DNA from: Desulfobacterales bacterium
GTDB taxonomy: Bacteria; Desulfobacterota; Desulfobacteria; Desulfobacterales; UBA2174_A
Direction of reading: 5' to 3'
DNA length: 6,742 nucleotides
Assembly (NCBI GenBank): GCA_025454075.1
Contig: JALOPD010000195.1
Location: forward strand, 1-6,742
The notes below the pieces were generated by a model. It was not told the DNA's origin. It did not search any database and saw only the letters and a list, made by a program, of their open reading frames with translations. Shown in pieces: positions 1-5,220 of the stretch. A program made the translations under genes and the position numbers. Position 1 is the stretch's first letter; each line of letters begins with the position of its first letter.

Positions 1-850
1 GATGGTGGCCGCGGTCATGGACGAGGACACCGCCGGCATCATGGTGACCAACCCCAACACGCTCGGCCTCTTCGAAGAGAACATCAAGGCGGTCGCGGAC
101 ATCGTGCACGCCAAGGGCGGCCTCGTCTACGGCGACGGCGCCAACATGAACGCCGTCCTGGGCAAGGTCGACATGGGCCGGATCGGGATCGACGTCCTGC
201 ACCTGAACCTGCACAAGACCTTCTCCACCCCGCACGGCGGCGGCGGACCGGGGGCCGGCCCGGTCTGCGTGCGCAAGCACCTGGAGCCGTTTTTGCCGGT
301 GCCGCGGGTGGTCGTGGAAAACGGGGTCTTCCGCTGGTCGGAGGGCTTCCCCCTGTCCATCGGCAAGCTCCAGGCCTTCTGGGGCAACATGGGCATCCTC
401 ATCCGCGCCTACAGCTACATCATGAGCCTGGGGGCCAAGAACCTCGAGCGCGCAAGCGAGTTGGCGGTTTTGAACGCCAACTACATCAAGGAGCGGCTCA
501 AGGGCACCTACCAGCTGGAGCACGACCGCATCTGCATGCACGAGTGCGTCTTCTCGGACAAGCTCCAGCAGGCGCACAAAGTGTCGACATTGGACATCGC
601 CAAGCGCCTGATGGACTACGGCTTCCACCCGCCGACGATCTACTTCCCCCTCGTGGTGCCGGGCGCCATCATGATCGAGCCGACCGAGACGGAGTCCAAG
701 GAGAACCTGGACCTCTTCGTCGCGTCCATGCAGGCGATCGCCGCCGAGGCCCGCGATAACCCGGAAGCGCTGCACCAGGCGCCCACCCGCTGCAAGCGCC
801 GGAGACTGGACGAAACCGCCGCCGCCCGCAAGCCTTGCCTGTCGGGATAA
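1..850 (+). CDS. gcvPB: Glycine dehydrogenase (decarboxylating) subunit 2, GcvPB, 3' part
   Basis: This is the PLP-binding subunit of the P-protein of the glycine cleavage system. With GcvPA it decarboxylates glycine and passes the aminomethyl group to lipoylated GcvH in the cytoplasm. The frame is open at the left edge, so the N-terminal part is missing; 282 residues are visible. The PLP site is clear: HLNLHKTFSTPHGGGGPG, with the Schiff-base lysine at visible residue 72, followed by the glycine-rich loop. NPNTLGLFE (17-25), GDGANMNA (44-51), SEGFPLSIGKLQAFWGN (113-129) and IEPTETESK (225-233) are typical of the family. The tail RRLDETAAARKP matches the usual C-terminal end, so the stop is genuine. 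Split P-protein (GcvPA plus GcvPB) is common in Firmicutes, Thermotogae and Desulfobacterota. lipB and lipA follow on the same strand and make the lipoyl cofactor of its partner GcvH. The identification is firm; only the 5' end is unknown. Confidence 0.96.
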   Translation, partial: MVAAVMDEDTAGIMVTNPNTLGLFEENIKAVADIVHAKGGLVYGDGANMNAVLGKVDMGRIGIDVLHLNLHKTFSTPHGGGGPGAGPVCVRKHLEPFLPVPRVVVENGVFRWSEGFPLSIGKLQAFWGNMGILIRAYSYIMSLGAKNLERASELAVLNANYIKERLKGTYQLEHDRICMHECVFSDKLQQAHKVSTLDIAKRLMDYGFHPPTIYFPLVVPGAIMIEPTETESKENLDLFVASMQAIAAEARDNPEALHQAPTRCKRRRLDETAAARKPCLSG

Positions 851-854
851 GGCC

Positions 855-896
855 AGTGCCTAAAGTGAGCTAAAATGCCTTAATTGCCTAAAATTG
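855..896. repeat. Left arm of a 42-base inverted repeat flanking lipB; about 9-base units
   Basis: The arm is built from units like TGCCTAAAA: TGCCTAAAG, TGAGCTAAAA, TGCCTTAAT, TGCCTAAAA. Read against the reverse complement of 1769-1810 it matches at 38 of 42 positions without gaps, including an irregular internal GTGAGCT element, so the two arms share one origin rather than only a simple unit. It begins 5 bases after the gcvPB stop codon. It is AT-rich compared with the genes on both sides. The function is unknown. Confidence 0.85.
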
Positions 897-907
897 GAGA
901 AGAGAAG

Positions 908-938
908 TTACGAGTTGGGTGGGGCAGTTTACGAGTTG
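908..938. repeat. Direct repeat TTACGAGTTG in the lipB leader
   Basis: TTACGAGTTG occurs at 908-917 and TACGAGTTG, again preceded by T, at 930-938. The second copy lies 21 bases after the first. This is a second repeat type inside the 225-base gap between gcvPB and lipB, distinct from the TGCCTAAA arm before it and the ATCCTGT array after it. No facing inverted copy was seen in the window. It may be decayed intergenic repeat sequence or a pair of binding sites; the sequence does not decide. Confidence 0.5.
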
Positions 939-993
939 AAAGACAACGACAAGGTGAACAACAAGGGCTCTTGGGAGGAAGTAAGGCATGCTT

Positions 994-1022
994 TTTCCCG
1001 CTCGCGTCCGGAGAGCGGGAAA
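994..1022 (+). other. Perfect 10-bp stem-loop in the lipB leader
   Basis: TTTCCCGCTC (994-1003) and GAGCGGGAAA (1013-1022) are exact reverse complements around a 9-base loop. No T-run follows it on either strand, so it does not look like an intrinsic terminator. It sits directly upstream of the ATCCTGT array and about 54 bases before the lipB start. A role in RNA stability or in folding the leader is possible but is inference. Confidence 0.6.
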
Positions 1023-1023
1023 G

Positions 1024-1050
1024 ATCCTGTCGATCCTGTAAATCCTGTCG
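1024..1050. repeat. Three tandem 9-mers, ATCCTGTCG-type
   Basis: ATCCTGTCG, ATCCTGTAA and ATCCTGTCG stand head to tail with an exact 9-base period, followed by GAT. Short ATCCTGT arrays of this kind are familiar from intergenic DNA of many bacteria (recalled, not looked up). The array ends 25 bases before the lipB start codon. The 9-base period keeps all reading frames open through it, which lets the lipB frame extend artificially upstream. Confidence 0.8.
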
Positions 1051-1075
1051 GATATATTTGCCCTTGCTATCCGCT

Positions 1076-1777
1076 ATGAGCTTCGACCGCATTTGGTTTG
1101 CGGCCCGCCTGGGACAAATCGCCTACCCGGACGCCTGGGACCTGCAGCTACGGCTGGTCGAGGCGCGGCAGGCGAACCGGCTAAAGCGGGACACCGTGCT
1201 GCTCCTCGAACACCCGCCGGTCTTCACCCTCGGCAAGCGCGGCGGACGCGAGAGTCTGCTCGTGCCCGAGGAAACGCTCGCACACCGCGGGATCCCGATC
1301 CTCCAGGTCGAGCGCGGCGGCAACATCACCTACCACGGCCCGGGCCAGCTGGTGGTCTACCCCATCGTGCACCTGCCGGGGGTGGGAATCGGCGTCGTGG
1401 ACATGGTGGACCGGCTGGAAGAAGTCATGATCCGCACCTGCGGCGACTTCGGTGTCGCGGCCGGCCGCAACGCGCTCAACCGCGGGGCCTGGATCGGCAT
1501 GAACAAGATCGGCAGCATCGGGCTTGCGGTGCGGCGCGGGGTGAGCTTTCACGGGCTCGCCCTGAACGTGGACCCGGACCTGACGCCGTTCGGGTTCGTC
1601 CAGCCCTGCGGCCTGCAGGGCGTGGGGGTCACCTCGATCGTGCGCGAGGCCGGCCGACCGGTGAAGATGGAAGAGGCGCTGGCTTCGACCGAACGCAACA
1701 TCGAAGCGGTTTTCGGCGTCCGCCTGGAATCGGTGGCAGTCGGTGAACTACTGAAGAAAGCTGCTTTTCAATTTTAG
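1076..1777 (+). CDS. lipB: Octanoyl-[acyl carrier protein]:protein N-octanoyltransferase LipB
   Basis: LipB moves the octanoyl group from acyl carrier protein to the target lysine of lipoate-dependent proteins such as GcvH, the first step of lipoate assembly. The protein is 233 residues, normal for the family. Visible motifs are PVFTLGKRGG (48-57), RGGNITYHGPGQLVVYP (80-96), the catalytic lysine region NKIGSIGL (K144), RRGVSFHGLALNV (153-165) and the acyl-thioester cysteine in FVQPCGLQGVGVTS (C178). The frame is open upstream to 884, but that stretch is repeat and hairpin sequence without LipB similarity, so I chose the ATG at 1076 (MSFDRIWFA). No Shine-Dalgarno is visible before it (the sequence there is pyrimidine-rich), which is unusual. 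The last two codons and the stop lie inside the right inverted-repeat arm. lipA follows after 39 bases, so the two are very probably co-transcribed; with gcvPB upstream the obvious client is GcvH. Confidence 0.96.
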   Translation: MSFDRIWFAARLGQIAYPDAWDLQLRLVEARQANRLKRDTVLLLEHPPVFTLGKRGGRESLLVPEETLAHRGIPILQVERGGNITYHGPGQLVVYPIVHLPGVGIGVVDMVDRLEEVMIRTCGDFGVAAGRNALNRGAWIGMNKIGSIGLAVRRGVSFHGLALNVDPDLTPFGFVQPCGLQGVGVTSIVREAGRPVKMEEALASTERNIEAVFGVRLESVAVGELLKKAAFQF

Positions 1778-1810
1778 GCATTTTAGGCATTTCAGCTCAC
1801 TTTAGGCATT
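1769..1810. repeat. Right arm of the inverted repeat flanking lipB
   Basis: The arm contains ATTTTAGGC at 1771-1779 and 1780-1788 (9-base period), then the AGCTCAC element, then TTTAGGCATT. Its reverse complement matches 855-896 at 38 of 42 positions. It starts inside lipB, covering the codons for Q232 and F233 and the TAG stop, and ends 6 bases before the lipA ATG, so it fills nearly the whole lipB-lipA gap. Its overlap with coding sequence at one end and with the lipA translation signal at the other is the notable point. Confidence 0.85.
1804..1806 (+). promoter_or_regulatory. Probable lipA ribosome binding site inside the repeat
   Basis: AGG lies 10 bases before the lipA ATG and is the only purine-rich Shine-Dalgarno-like element there. 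It is part of the last TTTAGGCAT unit of the repeat arm, so the repeat appears to provide the translation signal. The core is short, so the assignment is tentative. Confidence 0.4.
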
Positions 1811-1816
1811 CCAAAC

Positions 1817-2692
1817 ATGACCCAATCCCCTCCCTCTTCCCGCAAACCCGCCTGGCTCAAGCGCCGCCTGCCGGCCGGCGAGGCCTTCAACCAGGTGCGT
1901 GAACTGATCGAGGCGGGCCGGCTCCACACCGTCTGCCAGGAAGCCAAGTGCCCAAACATCTGGGAGTGCTATTCCCACCGCACAGCGACCTTCCTCATCA
2001 TGGGCGGCCGCTGCACCCGCAACTGCCGCTTCTGTTCGGTGAGCCCCGGCCTTCCCGAACCGCTCGACCCGGATGAACCGGAGCGCGTCGCCGAGGCCGT
2101 CGAGCGCATGGGGCTGAGATACGCCGTGGTCACCTCCGTCACCCGGGACGACCTGCCGGACGGCGGGGCCGGGCATTTCGCGGCGACCCTTCATGAAATC
2201 CGGCGCCGGGCGCCGGGCGTGCAGATCGAGGTGCTGATCCCCGACTTTCAGGGGAACCCCGCCGCGCTCGACGTTGTCCTGCGTGCCCGGCCCGACGTCC
2301 TCAACCACAACATCGAAACCGTCCCGCGGCTTTACCCACGGGTCCGGCCCCAGGCCGATTACCGCCGCTCGCTGGAGCTGCTGCGCCGCGCCGGGGAGAT
2401 CGCCCCGGGGACCCCGACCAAATCCGGCCTGATGCTGGGCCTGGGCGAACGCCCGGAGGAGATCCGGCAGACGCTGCTGGACCTGCGTGCGGCCGGCTGC
2501 CGCATCCTCACCCTCGGCCAGTACCTCCAGCCGTCGCCGGAGCACCTGCCGGTGGAGGCCTACGTCCCCCCCGACGACTTCGAGAACTGGCGCAGGGACG
2601 CGCTGGAGATGGGGTTCTCCGAAGTCGCCAGCGCCCCCTTCGTGCGCAGCTCCTACCACGCCAAGGAGTCCTTCAACGCGTTGAAGCGTTAG
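1817..2692 (+). CDS. lipA: Lipoyl synthase LipA (radical SAM)
   Basis: LipA inserts two sulfur atoms at C6 and C8 of a protein-bound octanoyl chain, finishing the lipoyl cofactor made from LipB's product. It carries two 4Fe-4S clusters. Both are visible: the auxiliary cluster cysteines C40, C45 and C51 (VCQEAKCPNIWEC) and the radical SAM motif CTRNCRFC (C66, C70, C73). VTSVTRDDLPDGGAGHF (105-121), NHNIETVPRLYP (163-174), KSGLMLGLGE (202-211) and the C-terminal RSSYHA (277-282), whose serine binds the auxiliary cluster, are all intact. At 291 residues the length is typical. The ATG at 1817 leaves a short N-terminal extension before PAWLKRRLP, where the conserved part begins. It lies 39 bases after lipB and probably shares its transcript. 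A 237-base repeat-rich gap follows. Confidence 0.97.
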   Translation: MTQSPPSSRKPAWLKRRLPAGEAFNQVRELIEAGRLHTVCQEAKCPNIWECYSHRTATFLIMGGRCTRNCRFCSVSPGLPEPLDPDEPERVAEAVERMGLRYAVVTSVTRDDLPDGGAGHFAATLHEIRRRAPGVQIEVLIPDFQGNPAALDVVLRARPDVLNHNIETVPRLYPRVRPQADYRRSLELLRRAGEIAPGTPTKSGLMLGLGERPEEIRQTLLDLRAAGCRILTLGQYLQPSPEHLPVEAYVPPDDFENWRRDALEMGFSEVASAPFVRSSYHAKESFNALKR

Positions 2693-2705
2693 CACATGGG
2701 CACGT

Positions 2706-2749
2706 TGCTCGCGTTTGGGCGCTGCTCGCGTTGGTGGCGTTCCTTGCGT
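2706..2749. repeat. Left 9-mer array (TGCTCGCGT type), facing the array before alr
   Basis: The units are TGCTCGCGT, an 8-base TTGGGCGC, TGCTCGCGT, TGGTGGCGT and TCCTTGCGT. The array starts 13 bases after the lipA stop. Its reverse complement gives ACGCGAGCA units identical in type to the array at 2881-2951. The best register pairs 2703-2731 with 2881-2909 at 25 of 29 positions, including the odd 8-base spacer unit in the same place in both arms. The arms are therefore related as a unit. Confidence 0.8.
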
Positions 2750-2791
2750 TGTTGGTCAGAAGACAGGAGCGTCTCGCGGGCCTGAAGCCGA

Positions 2792-2823
2792 CAGATGCCA
2801 CGCCCGCTTTTTGAACGCATCTG
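2792..2823 (+). other. Inverted repeat in the lipA-alr gap
   Basis: CAGATGC (2792-2798) and GCATCTG (2817-2823) are exact reverse complements with an 18-base loop that contains a short T-run (2809-2812). A competing inverted repeat, AACGCA (2814-2819) with TGCGTT (2826-2831), overlaps it. It lies in the spacer between the two facing 9-mer arrays. No T-run follows the stem, so it is not a convincing terminator. Between it and alr there is only a weak promoter-like pair (TTGCGT at 2825-2830, CATAAA at 2846-2851, spacing 15), which I do not call. Confidence 0.3.
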
Positions 2824-2880
2824 CTTGCGTTTCCGGCGCCCATCGCATAAAAGTTCAAACTCTCGAAACCGGCTTTGCGA

Positions 2881-2951
2881 ACGCGAGCACCGCCCGAACG
2901 CAAGTAACGCAAGTAACGCGAGCAACACCATGAACGCAAGCAACGCGAATC
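2881..2951. repeat. 9-mer array ACGCRAGYA running across the alr start codon
   Basis: The units are ACGCGAGCA, an 8-base CCGCCCGA, ACGCAAGTA twice, ACGCGAGCA, the degenerate ACACCATGA that holds the alr start codon, ACGCAAGCA and ACGCGAATC. The period is 9 bases apart from the one 8-base unit. The last two units are translated as the first residues of Alr (NASNAN). The array faces the inverted copy at 2706-2749. Confidence 0.85.
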
Positions 2952-4105
2952 CGCTGATCTGGGCCGAAGTCGACCTGGGCGCCGTCGCCCACAACGTCCG
3001 CGAGCTGCGACGCTGCGCCGACCCGAGGGCCAAGGTGATGGCCGTCGTCAAGGCCGACGGCTACGGCCACGGCGCCGTCGAGGTCGCGCGCACGGCGCTC
3101 GCCAACGGCGCCGAGTGGCTGGGGGTCGCCCGCCTGCCGGAAGCGGTCCCCCTACGGGAGGCCGGGTTCGACGTGCCGATCCTGGTGTTCGGCTACACCC
3201 CGCCGGCCGAGGCCGGCCGCCTGATCGACCTCGACCTACGTCAGTCCGTCTACTCGGCGGCCGCCGCCCGCGCCTACTCGGCCGTCGCCGCCGCGCTCGG
3301 CCAACGCATACGGGTGCACCTGAAGGTGGACACGGGCATGGGCCGGCTCGGGATGGTGCCGGCGACCCTCTCCGGAAAAACGCCGGGCCATGCCGTGGGG
3401 GAGGATTTCATCCGCGAGGCGACGGCCATCGCACGTCTCCCCGGCCTTGAGACGGAAGGCATCTTCACCCACTTCGCCGCCTCGGACAGCGCCGACACCT
3501 CCTACGCCGAACGCCAACTGTCCCTGTTCCTCGAAGTGCTGGCGGCGCTGCGAGCGGCCGGCCTGGAGTTCGCGCTCCGGCACGCCGCCAACAGCGCCGC
3601 CGTCATCGCACTGCCGGCGTCGCACCTGGACCTGGTCCGGCCGGGGATCGCGCTCTACGGGCTCAAGCCTTCCGACGAAGTCGACCTCGCCGCCGTTTCT
3701 CTTAAACCGGCCATGGCGCTCAAGACCCGCATCATCCACCTGAAACCGGTCCCGGCCGGAACCTGCATCAGCTACGGGATGACCTATCGCACCCCGTCCC
3801 CGACCGTCATCGCCACCGTCCCCGCCGGCTACGCCGACGGCTTCCGGCGGCTCTTCTCCTCAAGGGGGGAGATGCTGGTGGGCGGCCGGCGCGTGCCCGT
3901 CGTCGGCCGGGTGTGCATGGACCTGACCATGCTGGACGTGGGATCGGTCCCCGGCGTTCGGGTCGAGGACGAGGTCGTCGTCTTCGGCCGGCAGGGGGGT
4001 GCGTCCATCTCGGCGGACGACCTCGCCCGGGCGCTCGGCACCATCAACTACGAAATCGTCTGCGACCTCACCGCCCGCGTGCCGAGGGTTTATCTGAAGA
4101 ATTAG
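2930..4105 (+). CDS. alr: Alanine racemase (PLP-dependent)
   Basis: This enzyme interconverts L- and D-alanine in the cytoplasm and supplies D-alanine for peptidoglycan. With the ATG at 2930 it has 391 residues, normal for Alr. The PLP lysine is K41 in VMAVVKADGYGHG. Other family signs are WAEVDLGAVAHNV (11-23), LKVDTGMGRLG (131-141), THFAASD (180-186), RHAANSAA (217-224), VRPGIALYG (236-244), the catalytic tyrosine Y282 in CISYGMTYRT, VPAGYADGF (297-305) and GRVCMDLTM (326-334). The N-terminal barrel and C-terminal beta domain are both complete. The frame stays open upstream to 2795, but that part is repeat-derived and not Alr-like. The chosen start has no visible Shine-Dalgarno and lies within a 9-mer repeat array, so MNASNAN is repeat-encoded, ahead of the conserved PLIWAEVD. 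The next gene starts 12 bases downstream. Catabolic (DadX-type) use cannot be excluded; no dad partner gene is in view. Confidence 0.95.
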   Translation: MNASNANPLIWAEVDLGAVAHNVRELRRCADPRAKVMAVVKADGYGHGAVEVARTALANGAEWLGVARLPEAVPLREAGFDVPILVFGYTPPAEAGRLIDLDLRQSVYSAAAARAYSAVAAALGQRIRVHLKVDTGMGRLGMVPATLSGKTPGHAVGEDFIREATAIARLPGLETEGIFTHFAASDSADTSYAERQLSLFLEVLAALRAAGLEFALRHAANSAAVIALPASHLDLVRPGIALYGLKPSDEVDLAAVSLKPAMALKTRIIHLKPVPAGTCISYGMTYRTPSPTVIATVPAGYADGFRRLFSSRGEMLVGGRRVPVVGRVCMDLTMLDVGSVPGVRVEDEVVVFGRQGGASISADDLARALGTINYEIVCDLTARVPRVYLKN

Positions 4106-4117
4106 GGATTCCGCATC

Positions 4118-4963
4118 ATGCGAAAAACGCTTTATTGGATCGTAATCGGCCTTCGAGTGATTTCGCCGTCGGTTGCACTGGCGGCGACCCTCCTCCACGA
4201 TGACTTCGACGGGGACCGGGTGAGTTCCTGCCAGTGGCACATCCCAACCTGGGTGTCGCCAACGGACGGGACCGTCGTCGGCCACACCCAGTTCAGATAT
4301 ACTCAAAACGCTTCGCTCCCGGCGGCCCGGAACGGCAATGCGATGATCGCAGTTGAGACTTACAATCCAACCGCGTCTTCTTTCTTGGGCACGGATTTAA
4401 GAAGCAATCAGTCGTTCGATTTGGGCAAAGGGATCCACGTGACCGTGCGCGCTAAAATGAATACGACCACGCCGGGCATCGTCGGCGGCATCTTCTTGTA
4501 TAGCCTCAAACCGGGTAGCACGACCTACCATGATGAGATCGATTTCGAACTTCTCACCAATCTGCCCAACGGCGCACAAACCAACATCTATGGCAATGAA
4601 AAGCTGGGCACCGGGCACGTACAATTCGTGCCCTATGCTTCCGGGTCGATCACCGACTACCACACCTACGAAATCAAGTGGGAGCCCCACCAGGTGTCCT
4701 GGTTTATCGATGGCCATCTCGTCCGGACAGACACCCGTCATGTGCCGACCGGACCTATGAATTTTCACCTCAACATCTGGGTGCCCGATCCGGGGTGGCC
4801 TGAAGCGTATGACCCCAATTTAAAACCCGCGACATCGGCAAGTTCCAACCAGGTTTTTACGATGAGCGTCGACTCGGTCCATATCCGATCCATTGCACCG
4901 CCGCCGGAGGCGTCCGGCGTGGCGCCCATCCCGCCGTTTCGGCTCTCGGGCAACACCCCATAG
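4118..4963 (+). CDS. Secreted glycoside hydrolase family 16 protein (beta-glucanase-like)
   Basis: This is probably an exported endo-acting beta-glucan or related polysaccharide hydrolase or transglycosylase. The 281 residues begin with a signal peptide (MRKTLYWIVIGL, cleavage likely after VALA, residue 22; R13 within the hydrophobic part is unusual). The GH16 active site is YHDEIDFELL: nucleophile E140, D142, acid/base E144, in the short EXDXE form shared by lichenases and xyloglucan endotransglycosylases. DYHTYEIKWEPHQVSWFIDG (180-199) and the LNIWVPDPGW stretch (218-227) fit the family's sandwich fold. The tail (261-281) is proline-rich with no recognisable anchor. The start has AGGGA 9 bases upstream, overlapping the alr stop. 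Base composition is lower in GC than the neighbours (28 of 60 at 4381-4440 against 47 of 60 at 3061-3120), which suggests acquisition by transfer. It may be read from the alr transcript. The exact substrate cannot be told from sequence. Confidence 0.85.
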   Translation: MRKTLYWIVIGLRVISPSVALAATLLHDDFDGDRVSSCQWHIPTWVSPTDGTVVGHTQFRYTQNASLPAARNGNAMIAVETYNPTASSFLGTDLRSNQSFDLGKGIHVTVRAKMNTTTPGIVGGIFLYSLKPGSTTYHDEIDFELLTNLPNGAQTNIYGNEKLGTGHVQFVPYASGSITDYHTYEIKWEPHQVSWFIDGHLVRTDTRHVPTGPMNFHLNIWVPDPGWPEAYDPNLKPATSASSNQVFTMSVDSVHIRSIAPPPEASGVAPIPPFRLSGNTP

Positions 4964-5062
4964 AAACCGGCTGAAATGAGTGAGGTCTCCGCAGGACGAG
5001 CGCGGGCCGGCCAAAACCGGCACCGGGAGCGGGAGGGGAATTTCTGCGCCGGCTTATTTCGT

Positions 5063-5089
5063 TTGACCTCGCGGCCAAGTCTTTATATT
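5063..5089 (+). promoter_or_regulatory. Candidate sigma-70-type promoter for serB
   Basis: TTGACC (5063-5068) and TATATT (5084-5089) each match the consensus hexamers at five of six positions, with a short 15-base spacer. An alternative -10, TATTAC (5086-5091), gives a 17-base spacer but a poorer match. Transcription would start near 5096 and leave about 125 bases of leader before serB. It lies in a local AT-rich patch of an otherwise GC-rich gap. Between the GH16 stop (4963) and this site I see no convincing terminator. Confidence 0.4.
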
Positions 5090-5127
5090 ACTCCGGCAAT
5101 AAAACAGGTGCAGCTTAAGCCGATGCC

Positions 5128-5171
5128 GGGTGGAGCGGGGTGCCCGCCGCGGCGAGCCGCAACCCATTTTT
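5128..5171 (+). other. Candidate folded leader upstream of serB
   Basis: Two adjacent hairpins can form: GCGGG/CCCGC around GTG (5135-5147) and GCGG/CCGC around CGAG (5149-5160). GGGT (5128-5131) can pair with ACCC (5162-5165) to close both into a three-way junction, and TTTTT follows at 5167-5171. It could act as an attenuator or only reflect GC-rich sequence. It does not match a riboswitch I recognise. Confidence 0.25.
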
Positions 5172-5189
5172 CAGGCGGTGCGGCGGCAC

Positions 5190-5220
5190 TCGAACCCTGG
5201 AACCCTTGGACCCATCGACC
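5190..5220. repeat. 8-base tandem units abutting the serB start
   Basis: TCGAACCC, TGGAACCC, TTGGACCC and a partial ATCGACC stand head to tail with an 8-base period and run directly into the serB ATG. This is a fourth unit family, with no inverted partner in the window. GGA at 5208-5210 is the only Shine-Dalgarno-like element before serB and belongs to the third unit. Confidence 0.6.

Noticed and set aside
994..1022. Intrinsic terminator between gcvPB and lipB
   Set aside because: The 10-bp stem is strong, but no T-run follows it on either strand, so it is listed only as a stem-loop.
884..1075. Upstream extension of the lipB frame
   Set aside because: The added 64 residues come from repeats and a hairpin, start at a TTG without a ribosome binding site, and are not LipB-like.
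1093..1746. 217-codon plus-strand frame inside lipB
   Set aside because: It is a shifted frame of lipB, very rich in Arg, Gly, Pro and Ala as expected of GC-rich shadow frames.
855..1810. Insertion sequence with terminal inverted repeats
   Set aside because: The enclosed gene is lipB, not a transposase, and no flanking target-site duplication is evident. A cassette is kept only as a hypothesis in the findings.
1802..2695. 297-codon open frame on the minus strand opposite lipA
   Set aside because: It mirrors lipA almost exactly; lipA has all its cysteine motifs, and the antisense product has no family features.
2795..2929. Upstream extension of the alr frame
   Set aside because: The added 45 residues end in repeat-encoded NAS triplets and have no place in the Alr fold; the conserved N-terminus starts just after the ATG at 2930.
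2706..2951. CRISPR array
   Set aside because: The units are 8-9 bases, contiguous and without unique spacers, and no cas genes are present.
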